Part shown: positions 9,733 through 19,742 of the stretch, one piece after another
Layout of the letters: each line of letters begins with the position of its first letter
How positions within the stretch are numbered: position 1 is the first letter of the stretch
From: Brumimicrobium mesophilum
GTDB lineage: Bacteria; Bacteroidota; Bacteroidia; Flavobacteriales_D; Crocinitomicaceae
DNA length: 64,000 nucleotides
Direction of reading: 5' to 3'
NCBI RefSeq assembly: GCF_003025005.1
Contig: NZ_PVSS01000010.1
Coordinates: 62,001 to 126,000, forward strand
Notes under the pieces: generated by a model
Told to the model about the DNA's origin: nothing
Database searches by the model: none
What the model saw: only the letters and a program-made list of their open reading frames with translations
Position numbers and translations under genes: made by a program

Positions 9733-11239
9733 AAAGGTTGGATTAATTATTTTGGATGGTTGGGGAATTGGTGACAAGAGTAAATCTGATGCCATTCACA
9801 ATGCTAAAACTCTTGTCATGGATAATTTACTATTGAAATATCCAAATTCAACCCTCGTTACTTTCGGAGAACAAGTTGGCTTACCGGAAGGGCAAATGGG
9901 AAACTCTGAAGTTGGTCATTTAAACATCGGCGCCGGAAGAATTGTTTACCAAGAACTCACCAGAATAAACAAATCCATTAAAGATGGAGAGTTTTTCAAA
10001 TTAGACATTTTAACCTCTGCATTTCAAAAAGCCAAAGCCAAAAGTCAAAAAGTTCATTTTATAGGACTTGTTTCTGAAGGAGGTGTTCACAGTTCTCAAA
10101 AACATTTGCATGCACTTTGCGACATGGCAAAACAGCACGATTTAGAAAAGGTGTACATACATGGATTTACAGATGGAAGAGATTGTGACCCTAAAAGTGG
10201 AAAGTTATTTTTCGAAAATTTAGAAAAACACATAGAAGATAGTCCCGTGAAAATTGCCAGCATTATTGGAAGATATTTCGCAATGGACAGAGATAAAAGA
10301 TGGGAAAGAGTTGAACAAGCCTATAATTTGATGACGCATCAAAAAGGAAAACGTTTCAATTCTTCAGAAAATGTTTTTAATTATTGGTACAATGAAAATA
10401 TCACGGATGAATTCATCGAAGCATCTGTAATCAATCATGGAGAAGAAAATACTAAGATTGAAGATGGAGATTTAGTTATTAGTTTCAATTTCAGAACGGA
10501 CAGACCAAGGGAAATTATTACAGTTTTGAATCAACATGCCATTGAAGGTTATGATATGAAACCTTTGTCAATTGATTTACTCACGATGACTTCATACGAT
10601 GACACATTCCAAAATATAGGTGTGATTTTCAAGAAAGACAATCTTCAAAAAACATTGGGAGAAGTTTTGGCAGACCATCAAAAAAGTCAAGTGCGTATTG
10701 CTGAAACAGAAAAATACCCACATGTTACTTTCTTCTTTTCTGGAGGAAGAGAAAATCCATTCACAGGTGAAAAAAGACTTTTAGTTGCCTCTCCAAAAGT
10801 TGCAACCTATGATTTACAGCCTGAAATGAGTGCATTAGAAGTTACCCATCAAATCACTGATGAAATAATTCAAAATTCACCCGACTTCTTTTGTTTAAAT
10901 TTCGCCAATCCCGACATGGTGGGGCACACTGGAATATATGAAGCAATTATTACAGCCGTGGAAACAGTAGACTCTTGTTTAGGAAGAGTGATTGAAGCAG
11001 GAAAATCTAAAGGTTATGAATTTATCGTTATCGCAGATCATGGAAACGCAGACATGGTCATTAATCCGGATGGGTCACCAAATACTGCACATTCTTTAAA
11101 TCCAGTTCCAGTGATTTACGTAACGAATGAAAATTTAGAACTTAACGATGGAATTTTAGCAGATATTGCTCCAACTATTTTGAGTAGAATGGGAATTGAA
11201 AAGCCAAATGAGATGGGAGGAAAAAGTTTGATTATTTAA
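9719..11239 (+). CDS. gpmI: 2,3-bisphosphoglycerate-independent phosphoglycerate mutase
   Basis: GpmI interconverts 3- and 2-phosphoglycerate in glycolysis and gluconeogenesis using two metal ions and a phosphoserine intermediate. From the ATG at 9719 the protein is 507 residues, close to the E. coli enzyme (514). It begins with the metal-binding VGLIILDGWG (Asp13) and carries the nucleophile serine in GQMGNSEVGHLNIGAG (Ser63). IHGFTDGRDCDP, IGRYFAMDRDKRWER, ADHGNADMV and TAHSLNPVPVIY are all conserved. The frame extends upstream to 9647, but that part lies inside the preceding kinase gene and has no match to the family. The other two lower-glycolysis genes here, pgk and eno, lie more than 30 kb away. 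Confidence 0.97.
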   Translation: MKESKKVGLIILDGWGIGDKSKSDAIHNAKTLVMDNLLLKYPNSTLVTFGEQVGLPEGQMGNSEVGHLNIGAGRIVYQELTRINKSIKDGEFFKLDILTSAFQKAKAKSQKVHFIGLVSEGGVHSSQKHLHALCDMAKQHDLEKVYIHGFTDGRDCDPKSGKLFFENLEKHIEDSPVKIASIIGRYFAMDRDKRWERVEQAYNLMTHQKGKRFNSSENVFNYWYNENITDEFIEASVINHGEENTKIEDGDLVISFNFRTDRPREIITVLNQHAIEGYDMKPLSIDLLTMTSYDDTFQNIGVIFKKDNLQKTLGEVLADHQKSQVRIAETEKYPHVTFFFSGGRENPFTGEKRLLVASPKVATYDLQPEMSALEVTHQITDEIIQNSPDFFCLNFANPDMVGHTGIYEAIITAVETVDSCLGRVIEAGKSKGYEFIVIADHGNADMVINPDGSPNTAHSLNPVPVIYVTNENLELNDGILADIAPTILSRMGIEKPNEMGGKSLII

Positions 11240-11319
11240 GCTTGCTTCCTTTGTGATTCTATAATTTAGTAATTCTCACAAGATATTTCAACGTTCTCGA
11301 AATCGCTGTAAAAGTGGAT

Positions 11320-11859
11320 TTACTCTTCAACTAAGGGAAACATGGCTTTGTTTCTGCTTTTATTATATGCTCTCAAAGAATTTACATTTGAATCTAACCA
11401 AATCCTATTTATTGAAGAATGGTAACTTATATAATACTCCTCTTCTATCAATCTATTTCCAGCAATGTAAATTGCTCCTAAAGAATCATTATTATAAATA
11501 TTAAAATTTAAATTATACTGAATAAACAAAAGACCATTTATTGAACTTGAATACTCCCCTAGTTCATAAATGGAATTTGAATCAGAGGTAAAGACAAAAT
11601 TATCAGATTGTTTATAAAATTTATTCAAAATTTTTATATGATCTAGACTCTCATTCTTTTGAAGAATAAAACGCCTATGAGTACTAGATTTTTGAAAAGA
11701 TGAGTCTATATATCTCCTTGTTATTATTATAGTATCCGTTTCAGCCCAATCTATTTCCTCCTTTTTAGAATCTCCATTCTCTTTTTGTTTATTGTCACAA
11801 CTTACTAAACAAAGCGATACATATAATAAAATAATCAACCTCATAATTTTCGACATCAT
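11320..11859 (-). CDS. Putative lipoprotein of unknown function
   Basis: This 179-residue protein begins with a basic, then hydrophobic, stretch ending in the lipobox LVSC at Cys21. It should therefore be lipid-anchored. The part after the cysteine is charged and lysine/glutamate-rich to about residue 36, which resembles a linker. The rest is polar, with many Tyr, Ser and Asn and no family motif that I recognise. It is a single minus-strand gene, convergent with gpmI and upstream of none. Membership in a known family cannot be judged by eye. Confidence 0.75.
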   Translation of the reverse strand: MMSKIMRLIILLYVSLCLVSCDNKQKENGDSKKEEIDWAETDTIIITRRYIDSSFQKSSTHRRFILQKNESLDHIKILNKFYKQSDNFVFTSDSNSIYELGEYSSSINGLLFIQYNLNFNIYNNDSLGAIYIAGNRLIEEEYYISYHSSINRIWLDSNVNSLRAYNKSRNKAMFPLVEE

Positions 11860-11933
11860 TTCAAACTACTATTAACGTCTTGAGCACAATATTATCTATA
11901 TTTTTGAGCAATGTTATGACAAAATTCACAAAA

Positions 11934-11960
11934 AAAAGAGGAGCAACTTGCTCCTCTTTT
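11934..11960 (-). terminator. Intrinsic terminator of the 725-aa T9SS gene
   Basis: AAAAGAGGAGCAA (11934-11946) and TTGCTCCTCTTTT (11948-11960) are perfect complements. On the minus strand the hairpin lies 22 bases after the stop codon at 11982 and runs into a tract of at least seven Ts (complement of 11931-11937). Confidence 0.9.
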
Positions 11961-11981
11961 AATGATTATTAATTAACATTC

Positions 11982-14159
11982 TTATTTATTCACCAATTGA
12001 ACAAAACCATGTTCTTCTATGGTTTCACCATTAAAATCAATGATTTGGAATTTGTAAAAATAAGTTCCGTCATTACATTCAGCACCTGTGTTTTGCACCT
12101 GACCATTCCATTTAAAATCCACATCTGTACTTTCAAAAACAACATTTCCCCATCGATTTAGAATTACTATTTCTAGTGATTGTGCATTTTCAGCATTCAA
12201 AGTAAAGAAGTCATTTTGCCCATCCCCATTTGGAGTGAAAACATTTGGCATTTCATAACCTAAAGGAATAGTTACAACAATTTGCTTTGTAACCTCATCA
12301 GTACAAGATCCTGTTTCAGTAGTTAATGTAACAGTATAAACTCCCTCAGAAACATAAGTTGCAAATTGATCACTTAAATCATTAACTATATTCGATTGAC
12401 CGTTTCCGAAATCCCAGAAATATGTAGTTGCAGGGTCAGAATTATTTGTAAAAGTAACATTTAGAGGAGCAAATCCTGATTGCGGTGTAGCGTCAAAATC
12501 CGCATTTGGTGGCGGTGTTTCTTCTAAGAAAATACTATCTCTGGTAGTACATACATTATCCGTAATTGAGAAATAATACCAGCCTGATGGTTTATTACCC
12601 CAAACAGATGCATTGGTAAATGCCGTTGATGATCCTGGACCTGTCCATTTAAATTGTGGAGTTCCTGTATAACCAGGTACATGACCATAGCCTACCACAA
12701 TACCATTTTCCTCACCGCAATCTGCTGGTGTTTGAACTAAAGAATCGATTTTCAAAGTTTGATTTACCGTAATTGTTGTTGTATCAGTAAATTGAAAACC
12801 ACAACTATCCGTTGACGTCACAATATAAGTATGGTCACCATTATTTAATGCTTCACCAAAAACATATTGTCCTGATTGTCCATTATTCCAATCGAACGTA
12901 TAAGGAGGAAAACCATTTTCAGTCATTGCCCAGATTGGGACACTATCATTAGCACATAAAACCGTTGTATCGGATGCTGTTACAGTAGAAATTGGAGCGT
13001 CATCTATCCAAATCGTTCCCTCGGAAGTAATCGTATCACCACAAACCGTTACTGTTTGCACTTTTATTATTACAGACTCTGGACCTTCTACAATATTGTC
13101 TTGAATAGGACTAATAACTAACTCAATAGAATCTTGACCTGGTGCAAAAGTTAAAGTATTTGTAGCCGATAAGGGTGGATAATCTACACCTTCAATTGCA
13201 GTTCCAGACAAAGTGTATTCTACATCCAAAGCATTAGCCAATTGGTTTGGTGGACGAGTAAAATGAACTTTTCCTTCCATACAACCTTCCACTAATAATG
13301 AATCAGAATACCCAGTATTCGTCTCGATATTAATATCAACAACTGCAGATGAGAATGAGTTTGCTTCTAAGAATACTCCTGAATCTAACCCTGTATCTGA
13401 AACATTTGAAATTGCCAATTTTATATGAAATGTATCTCCGCACGTCAATGATGAATTTGCTGGCAACAATACAGTACTCCCGTTATAAGAATTCATTGGC
13501 GCCCCTGCAGCGGTATAAACAGGCGTGTATGACGTGGTAAAATAAACAGCATTTGCCGTCCAATTAGGGTCGACAGCAGCACAATTCGCAGCAGTTCCTC
13601 CACCTGTTGGCACACCTCCATTAACGGAATTAATTGCTACAGGAATATTTGGAGAGCCAGGAACAGTTGCTATATTAATAGCATTATTTGAGAAAGTACC
13701 ATTGATTCCAGGTCCTGAAATGAAAAATCCAAATGCATCATTAAAGTTGGAACATGTATAACTTGCATACTCCGTTGATGAAAAGATATAATTGAAGGAT
13801 AAAGTATCCCCAGAAGGTACAAAATCGAATTCTATAATTGAACCATTTGTTATAGCCCCTCCAATTATAGTTAAATCAGGGTCGCTAACAGTATTTGTTC
13901 CATTGGTATGCATTAAAACCCCACCACTAATCGGAAATGCAGGATCAGTATTCGTAAAGCGTTTTACCCCTTGTTGGGTCTGAAGTGCATTAGGTGCCGA
14001 ACCATTATAGGTAATATTAAAAGCATTAATACCTGCCCCAAGTAAGACGTCCTCCACGGCTTGAGCAGGTGTCATAGAAGGTTGTATCAAATTCATTTGT
14101 TGAGATAAAAGGCCCGTACTTGTAAAAGCAAGCACAACTATAAGTATCCAATTTTTCAT
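11982..14159 (-). CDS. Choice-of-anchor L domain protein with T9SS type B sorting domain
   Basis: This is a 725-residue secreted protein. Residues 1-20 are a signal peptide (ends GLLSQQ). Residues of about 25-275 form a choice-of-anchor L domain, recognised from AVEDVLLGAGINAFNITYNG, FDFVPSGDTLSFNYIFSSTEY and GFFISGPG. A Calx-beta-like module follows (GTAIEGVDYPP, about 310-385), then SprB-like Ig modules, then a PKD domain with YFWDFGNGQ near residue 585. The last 90 residues are the gliding-motility C-terminal domain with MPNVFTPNGDGQND and LNRWGN. The same order recurs in the 930-aa gene at 44495-47257, so the two are paralogues. T9SS export is established for the sorting domain; surface function is not readable here. 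Its terminator is at 11934-11960. Confidence 0.93.
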   Translation of the reverse strand: MKNWILIVVLAFTSTGLLSQQMNLIQPSMTPAQAVEDVLLGAGINAFNITYNGSAPNALQTQQGVKRFTNTDPAFPISGGVLMHTNGTNTVSDPDLTIIGGAITNGSIIEFDFVPSGDTLSFNYIFSSTEYASYTCSNFNDAFGFFISGPGINGTFSNNAINIATVPGSPNIPVAINSVNGGVPTGGGTAANCAAVDPNWTANAVYFTTSYTPVYTAAGAPMNSYNGSTVLLPANSSLTCGDTFHIKLAISNVSDTGLDSGVFLEANSFSSAVVDINIETNTGYSDSLLVEGCMEGKVHFTRPPNQLANALDVEYTLSGTAIEGVDYPPLSATNTLTFAPGQDSIELVISPIQDNIVEGPESVIIKVQTVTVCGDTITSEGTIWIDDAPISTVTASDTTVLCANDSVPIWAMTENGFPPYTFDWNNGQSGQYVFGEALNNGDHTYIVTSTDSCGFQFTDTTTITVNQTLKIDSLVQTPADCGEENGIVVGYGHVPGYTGTPQFKWTGPGSSTAFTNASVWGNKPSGWYYFSITDNVCTTRDSIFLEETPPPNADFDATPQSGFAPLNVTFTNNSDPATTYFWDFGNGQSNIVNDLSDQFATYVSEGVYTVTLTTETGSCTDEVTKQIVVTIPLGYEMPNVFTPNGDGQNDFFTLNAENAQSLEIVILNRWGNVVFESTDVDFKWNGQVQNTGAECNDGTYFYKFQIIDFNGETIEEHGFVQLVNK

Positions 14160-14488
14160 AATTTCAGTTTTGTGGTAATAATGTATAAGACGATTCCTTT
14201 CTTAGGAAAGTTGCATCATTCAGAATATTTCCTAAAAATTTAATAGAAAATTGATAATAATAAAACCAACTCGATAATAATTCTTTGAGTTTTCAATTCT
14301 ATATGCCTCTATTAAGTTCGCATTAACTTAACAATACATACGCTATAAAGTGAATTCCAACTTTTAGAGTAACTCAAGTTTCTAAAGTAGAACAATGCTA
14401 TAATACCATATAGTCGAAGGGATAATGAATCACCCAATTGACTTTACAAATCAGGATAATTTTCTAACTTTACGGAAAAAGAAATTCT
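14160..14488. other. Intergenic region between divergent genes
   Basis: These 329 bases separate two divergently transcribed genes and should hold both promoters. A TAACTTTA at 14465-14472 is one base off the TAnnTTTG consensus and lies 16 bases before the dipeptidase ATG. No reading frame, hairpin or repeat of note was seen. Confidence 0.4.
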
Positions 14489-15877
14489 ATGAAAAACACA
14501 CAAGACTTTATAAAAAATAACCAACAAAGATTTTTAGATGAACTTTTCGAGTTGTTAAGAATTCCTTCTGTCTCTGCTGACCCAGCACATAATGATGATG
14601 TAAAAAAAGGAGCTGAATTGGTTGCTCAACATTTGACTGAAGCAGGAGCCGACAAAGTAGAAATTTGTGCAACAGCTGGCCATCCAATTGTATATGGAGA
14701 AAAAATAATAAATCCTGATTTACCCACAGTTTTGGTTTATGGACATTATGACGTTCAACCAGCAGATCCAATTGAATTATGGGACTCACCAGCTTTCGAA
14801 CCTGTTATCAAGAAAACAGAAATTCATCCTAATGGTGCAATCTTCGCTAGAGGAGCTTGTGACGATAAAGGACAAGTCTTTATGCACATCAAAGCGTTCG
14901 AAGCTATGAATAAAAGCAACGAAATGCCTTGTAACGTTAAATTCATGATTGAAGGTGAAGAAGAAGTTGGGAGTGAAAACTTAGGTGTGTTCATTAAAGA
15001 AAATACAGAAAAATTAGCAGCAGACATCATACTCGTTTCTGACACTGGGATTATTTCAAATGATAATCCATCAATTACAACTGGGTTAAGAGGACTGAGT
15101 TATGTGGAAGTTGAAGTGACTGGTCCAAACCGTGACTTACACTCTGGTCTTTATGGTGGTTCTGTAGCGAATCCAATCAACGTACTTTCGAATATGATTT
15201 CGCAATTACAAGACGATAAGCACAAAATTACTATTCCAGGATTTTACGATAATGTTGAAATTCTTTCAGCGGAAGAAAGAGCCGAAATGGCCAGAGCTCC
15301 CTACGACGAAGAAGAATATAAGTCTTCTATTGCAATAAAGGAGGTGCAAGGAGAAGAAGGATATACTACACGAGAAAGAGGTTCGATTAGACCAACTTTA
15401 GACGTCAATGGAATTTGGGGTGGGTATATTGGTGAAGGAGCAAAAACAGTTCTTCCATCTAAAGCATTTGCAAAAATATCTATGCGTTTAGTTCCTCATC
15501 AAACGCCTGAAGAAATTACAGCGAAATTCAAAGATTATTTTGAAAGTATTGCTCCTGATTCTGTAACAGTAAAAGTAAATCCTCATCATGGTGGACTACC
15601 TGCCGTTACTCCAATTGATTCTAACGGTTATAAAGCAGCCAGCAACGCAATGGAAAAAACATTTGGCAAAAAACCAGTTCCATTGAGAAGTGGTGGTAGT
15701 ATTCCTATTGTTGCACTTTTCGAACAAGTTTTAGGGTTAAAAACAGTTTTAATGGGATTCGGATTGAACAGCGATGCTATTCACTCACCAAATGAACATT
15801 ATGGTTTATTTAATTTCTATAAAGGAATAGAAACAATACCTTACTTCTTTGAAGAATTCACAAAACTAAACAAGTAA
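14489..15877 (+). CDS. M20 family dipeptidase
   Basis: This is a 462-residue di-zinc peptidase of the M20 (carnosinase/PepV/DapE) superfamily. Metal ligands and catalytic residues are visible: GHYDVQP (His86, Asp88), ARGACDDKGQ (Asp125/126), EGEEEVGS (Glu158/159), a lone VSDTG aspartate and the C-terminal SDAIHSPNE histidine. The dimerisation domain contains DLHSGLYGGSVANP. Bacteroidota homologues are annotated as dipeptidases acting on short peptides in the cytoplasm. No signal peptide is present. The gene heads a tight plus-strand cluster: the next start is 6 bases after its stop. Substrate preference cannot be determined from motifs alone. Confidence 0.93.
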   Translation: MKNTQDFIKNNQQRFLDELFELLRIPSVSADPAHNDDVKKGAELVAQHLTEAGADKVEICATAGHPIVYGEKIINPDLPTVLVYGHYDVQPADPIELWDSPAFEPVIKKTEIHPNGAIFARGACDDKGQVFMHIKAFEAMNKSNEMPCNVKFMIEGEEEVGSENLGVFIKENTEKLAADIILVSDTGIISNDNPSITTGLRGLSYVEVEVTGPNRDLHSGLYGGSVANPINVLSNMISQLQDDKHKITIPGFYDNVEILSAEERAEMARAPYDEEEYKSSIAIKEVQGEEGYTTRERGSIRPTLDVNGIWGGYIGEGAKTVLPSKAFAKISMRLVPHQTPEEITAKFKDYFESIAPDSVTVKVNPHHGGLPAVTPIDSNGYKAASNAMEKTFGKKPVPLRSGGSIPIVALFEQVLGLKTVLMGFGLNSDAIHSPNEHYGLFNFYKGIETIPYFFEEFTKLNK

Positions 15878-15883
15878 TTTCCG

Positions 15884-16366
15884 ATGAGAAATTTAAAATT
15901 CATTTTTGCAATTTTTACGCTACTTTTCATAGCAACAAGTTGTGTGGAAAACCCTCAATTTAAAGGTATTTCCAATTTCAAAATCGAAAATATAAATAGA
16001 GAAAAAATATCATTCAATGTTGATGTTGAAGCTTTTAATCCAAACGGATACAACTTAAAAGTAAGGAAATCAAACTTCAATTTATACATGAATGACCAAT
16101 ATGTTGGAAAGGCTTTTCTTTTGGAAAAATACAAGATGAAAAGAAAAACTACCACTTTGGATAATGTTCCAGTGGAGATATTGTTAGAGCCTGGAATAAT
16201 GATGAAATTAATGAAAATTGCAATGGGAGGAACAGTAAAACTTCGCTTAGAAGGAACGCTTAAAGCTTCTGCAATTGGTATTCCAGTAAAAAAAGAATTA
16301 GACCAAACGCGAGATTTTGACCTCAAAGATTTAAATATAAATTTTGGTCAACTTCTCGGCTTTTAA
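15884..16366 (+). CDS. LEA type 2 family lipoprotein
   Basis: This 160-residue protein starts with a signal peptide ending in the lipobox ATSC (Cys20). The mature part resembles LEA-14/WHy (water stress and hypersensitive response) domains: an N-terminal strand region [13 protein letters not shown], then [26 protein letters not shown], the alternating pattern seen in that family. The domain is known as a small beta sandwich, in bacteria often lipid-anchored. Its function is poorly understood. It sits between an M20 dipeptidase and a DUF255 protein with gaps of 6 and 10 bases, so the three are probably one transcript. Family assignment rests on sequence pattern and length. Confidence 0.8.
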   Translation: MRNLKFIFAIFTLLFIATSCVENPQFKGISNFKIENINREKISFNVDVEAFNPNGYNLKVRKSNFNLYMNDQYVGKAFLLEKYKMKRKTTTLDNVPVEILLEPGIMMKLMKIAMGGTVKLRLEGTLKASAIGIPVKKELDQTRDFDLKDLNINFGQLLGF

Positions 16367-16376
16367 ATTTTACACT

Positions 16377-18398
16377 ATGCCTAGGTTCACCAATGATTTA
16401 ATTAATTCGAGCAGTCCGTATTTATTACAACACGCCCACAACCCTGTCAATTGGGTTGAATGGAGCGAGGCTGCTTTTGACAAGGCAAAGAAAGAAAATA
16501 AACTAATTTTAATTAGTGTTGGATATTCTGCTTGTCATTGGTGTCATGTTATGGAACGTGAAAGCTTCGAAAATGAAGAAGTTGCAGCGTTAATGAATCA
16601 ACACCTCATCTGCATAAAAGTGGACAGAGAAGAACGTCCTGATGTTGATCAAATTTATATGAATGCCGTTCAACTTATGACACAACAAGGGGGTTGGCCA
16701 CTAAATTGTTTCGCTTTGCCAGATGGTCGACCAATTTTTGGTGGAACATATTTTAAGAAAGAGCAATGGATGGACATCATTGAGCAATTGTGGAATACCT
16801 ACAAGAAAGATAAAAAACGTGTTTTAGACTATGCTAAACAATTAACTGATGGAGTAATCAATTCTGAATTGGTTGAAGCCATTGATCCTATTCAAGAATT
16901 TGACCCTATCCGAATTAAGGAAATGGTTCAAAAATGGAAACGAAACTTTGATTTTGATGAAGGTGGAAATAACCGAGCTCCAAAATTCCCAATGCCCAAC
17001 AACTATGAATTCCTTTTAAGATATGGTGTTCAGAACAATGACCAAACGGTTATTAAACATGCGCACAAAACCATAAGAAAAATGGCTTTGGGTGGTATTT
17101 ATGACCAGCTAGGTGGTGGATTCTCTCGTTACTCAGTAGATACGCTTTGGAAAGTTCCGCATTTTGAAAAAATGCTTTACGACAATGGCCAACTTTTATC
17201 TGTTTATGCCAAAGCATATCAACAATCAGGCGATAAACTCTATAAAGACACAATTGACCAAACCATTGATTGGTTATTGCGAGAAATGAGACATTTAGAC
17301 CATGGATTCTATTCTGCGCTTGATGCAGATTCAGAAGGTGTAGAAGGAAAATTTTATACTTGGACAAAAGATGAATTGATAGAATTATGTGGAGATGATT
17401 ATGAATGGTTTTCAGAATTCTACAACGTGAATCCAATTGGATATTGGGAAGAAGGCGTATATATATTATTGCGTTCTCATACCAAAGAAGAATGGTGTGA
17501 AATTAAAAACATTGAATTAGACGTTTTTATAAAGCAATTAGAGAAAGTTCATCAAAAATTGAACTCTATTCGCAATAAAAGAATTCGCCCAGGATTGGAT
17601 AATAAACAATTAACTGCATGGAATGCCATGGCCTTAAAAGGACTGATCGATGCTGGACTCGCTCTTCAAAATCCTTTATATATCCAAGAAGCCAAAAACA
17701 CAGCAAATTGGATATTGAAACATCAATTGAATACCGAAACAGGTCAATTGTTCAGAACACGAAAAGATGGGGTTTCAAAAATAAGTGGATTCTTAGAAGA
17801 TTATGCCAATGTAATAGATGCATTTATTTCACTTTATGAAGCCACTTTTGAAGATGTTTGGATTAAGAAAGCTTCTGAATTAATGAAGTTTTCAATTGAA
17901 AATTTCTTTGATGAAAATTCAAAGATGTTTTTCTTTACAGATAAAGACACAGAATTAATTACACGAAAACTTGAAGTAAACGACAATGTCATTCCTGCCT
18001 CAAATAGCATTATGGCCAGAAATCTTTTGAGTTTGAGTAAACTTTATCATTCAGAAGACTATAAAGATATGGCTCAACAGATGCTTTCAAATTTATATGA
18101 ACAATTATCAACTTACGGCTCTGGTTATTCTAACTGGGGAATGTTAGCGCTTTCTTTTACCAATCCATTCTTTGAAGTTGCCATTACAGGAGAAGACGCT
18201 AAGGAAAAACGATTTGAATTAGGCAATAGCTATATTCCAAATGCCATTTTTGCCGGCGGTAAAGAAATAACAATCCCATTTTTACAAGATAAATCATTTA
18301 CGAAGGAAAGCACTTTTTATGTGTGTGAAGACTTTTCATGCCAAGCACCAACCCAATCGGTTTTAGAAGCCTTAGTAAAGTTGAAAAATGTAAAATAG
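16377..18398 (+). CDS. Thioredoxin-like DUF255 (spermatogenesis-associated 20 type) protein
   Basis: This 673-residue protein belongs to the widespread YyaL/SSP411 family. The N-terminal thioredoxin-fold domain begins with the typical [18 protein letters not shown] and holds a CHWC redox motif (Cys53, Cys56) followed by [25 protein letters not shown] is also conserved. The remainder has the helical (alpha/alpha) six-hairpin-like fold of the family, with [14 protein letters not shown] and ALDADSEG. No signal peptide is present, so it is cytoplasmic. Its biochemical role is not established in bacteria. The ATG at 16377 is chosen because homologues start just before this point; the frame extends upstream into the previous gene. 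Confidence 0.92.
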   Translation: MPRFTNDLINSSSPYLLQHAHNPVNWVEWSEAAFDKAKKENKLILISVGYSACHWCHVMERESFENEEVAALMNQHLICIKVDREERPDVDQIYMNAVQLMTQQGGWPLNCFALPDGRPIFGGTYFKKEQWMDIIEQLWNTYKKDKKRVLDYAKQLTDGVINSELVEAIDPIQEFDPIRIKEMVQKWKRNFDFDEGGNNRAPKFPMPNNYEFLLRYGVQNNDQTVIKHAHKTIRKMALGGIYDQLGGGFSRYSVDTLWKVPHFEKMLYDNGQLLSVYAKAYQQSGDKLYKDTIDQTIDWLLREMRHLDHGFYSALDADSEGVEGKFYTWTKDELIELCGDDYEWFSEFYNVNPIGYWEEGVYILLRSHTKEEWCEIKNIELDVFIKQLEKVHQKLNSIRNKRIRPGLDNKQLTAWNAMALKGLIDAGLALQNPLYIQEAKNTANWILKHQLNTETGQLFRTRKDGVSKISGFLEDYANVIDAFISLYEATFEDVWIKKASELMKFSIENFFDENSKMFFFTDKDTELITRKLEVNDNVIPASNSIMARNLLSLSKLYHSEDYKDMAQQMLSNLYEQLSTYGSGYSNWGMLALSFTNPFFEVAITGEDAKEKRFELGNSYIPNAIFAGGKEITIPFLQDKSFTKESTFYVCEDFSCQAPTQSVLEALVKLKNVK

Positions 18399-18499
18399 GG
18401 TTTTATTATCATTCTCCGGAAGAATTACTCAAAAACTGAGCTGAAGATAACGCGAAATAAACGCAACACCACTTTAACTTTGAGAGTAAAGCATAAAAA

Positions 18500-18522
18500 A
18501 AGCTCACCAAAATGGTGAGCTT
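18500..18522 (-). terminator. Intrinsic terminator of the 120-aa secreted protein gene
   Basis: AAGCTCACCA (18500-18509) pairs perfectly with TGGTGAGCTT (18513-18522) around a 3-base loop. On the minus strand it lies 21 bases after the stop at 18544 and is followed by a T-run (complement of 18495-18500). It may also serve the convergent gene ending at 18398. Confidence 0.85.
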
Positions 18523-18543
18523 AATTAATATATTGAATTTGAT

Positions 18544-18906
18544 TTATTCTAAAAAGTTAGAATAGAATTCCATAATTGTATAATCTTTTCCTTCGAAGTT
18601 TACAGTTCTAACACCAGTTGAAAGCAAAAATCTTGTTATAACTCTTCTCGCTTGTTCTTCCTGATCAACAATATTAATTTTTGCTACCTTACTATCAGTG
18701 CTAAAATTTACAGTAAAATAATCAGTGTAATACTGAGCAGATTTTTCAACCACTTCATTAGTTACTTCACTTGGCATTTTAAACTCAACAACATTATCAG
18801 AAAGTTTCTGTTTTAAAGTTGCTGCTGTCCCCTCTACCATTGCTGTTTGAGCGAATCCAATACTTGCGAATAATGTTATTGCGAATAGTATAATTAATTT
18901 TTTCAT
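18544..18906 (-). CDS. Small secreted protein of unknown function
   Basis: This 120-residue protein has a clear signal peptide (residues 1-19, ending SIGFAQ) and no lipobox. The mature part of about 100 residues has no cysteine and no motif that I recognise. It alternates short hydrophobic strands with acidic turns (FTVNFSTDS, AKINIVDQEEQ, VRTVNFEGKDYTIMEFY). It is transcribed alone from the minus strand with its own terminator. A periplasmic location is likely; function is unknown. Confidence 0.8.
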   Translation of the reverse strand: MKKLIILFAITLFASIGFAQTAMVEGTAATLKQKLSDNVVEFKMPSEVTNEVVEKSAQYYTDYFTVNFSTDSKVAKINIVDQEEQARRVITRFLLSTGVRTVNFEGKDYTIMEFYSNFLE

Positions 18907-19047
18907 AGTTCTACGTTTAATAAGAAGACTAAATATGAGGATAAAAAGTTGCTTCTACAATAAAATAGTCTTCTTTTTTTATTTCTATAAGTGAATAATC
19001 AAACCCTATGCCAAATAAATTCATCACATTTGCAAAAATTACAAAAA

Positions 19048-19632
19048 ATGAATCCTTTTTTTAATCCTACAAAAATTGAAGCGGGTTGTGACGAGGCTGG
19101 AAGAGGCTGTTTGGCTGGACCTGTGGTAGCTGCAGCAGTTATTCTTCCCTTAAATCATGGTATTGATGCACTGAATGACTCAAAGCAATTGACTGAGAAA
19201 AAACGACAAGCACTAGTTCCACTAATTAAAGAAAAAGCACTTGCATATGGAATTGCATTTGTTGATCAGGTTAAAATTGATGAAATAAACATTTTAAATG
19301 CGAGCTTTTTGGCAATGCACAAAGCTGTGGATGTATTAAAAATTCGACCAGAACTTCTTTTAATAGATGGAAACAGATTCAATGAATACCCTAGTATTAA
19401 TCATGAATGCATTATCAAAGGAGATTCTTTATATCAAAGCATTGCCGCAGCTTCGATTCTAGCAAAAGAAGCACGTGATGACTTTATGAGAGCTCTGCAT
19501 TTAAAAGAACCGGTATACAATTGGCAAAAAAACAAAGGTTATCCAACCAAATTTCACAGACAAGCAATTTTGGAAAACGGAATATCAAAACACCATAGGA
19601 AGTCGTTTAGATTATTGCCAAAAGTTGAGTAA
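19048..19632 (+). CDS. rnhB: Ribonuclease HII
   Basis: RNase HII nicks the RNA strand at ribonucleotides embedded in DNA and starts ribonucleotide excision repair. The DEDD catalytic set is visible: EAGCDEAGRGCLAGPV (Asp15, Glu16), the LLIDGNRF aspartate and AAASILAKEARDDFM for the last aspartate. The KxHRxxF-like end HRKSFRLLPK is also present. From the ATG at 19048 the protein is 194 residues, normal for the family. The frame opens earlier at a GTG (18991), giving 19 extra residues that do not resemble known N-termini. The gene is monocistronic: 110 bases separate it from the next start. Confidence 0.96.
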   Translation: MNPFFNPTKIEAGCDEAGRGCLAGPVVAAAVILPLNHGIDALNDSKQLTEKKRQALVPLIKEKALAYGIAFVDQVKIDEINILNASFLAMHKAVDVLKIRPELLLIDGNRFNEYPSINHECIIKGDSLYQSIAAASILAKEARDDFMRALHLKEPVYNWQKNKGYPTKFHRQAILENGISKHHRKSFRLLPKVE

Positions 19633-19720
19633 AATGATTTTCAATCAAATTCCCATCATATAAAACAATAAATCGTTAATAAATATCCACAAAGCTTCGC
19701 GATTGTTTATTTTTAAACTT

Positions 19721-19728
19721 TAGTTTTG
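19721..19728 (+). promoter_or_regulatory. Putative -7 promoter element for the 722-aa gene
   Basis: TAGTTTTG matches TAnnTTTG and lies 14 bases before the ATG at 19743. A TTG occurs at 19703-19705, closer than the usual spacing. The predicted leader would be very short. Confidence 0.45.
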
Positions 19729-19742
19729 AAAAAAATAGATGA

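Noticed and set aside
18991-19047. GTG at 18991 as the start of rnhB
   Set aside because: The 19 extra residues do not resemble RNase HII N-termini; the ATG at 19048 gives the normal length.
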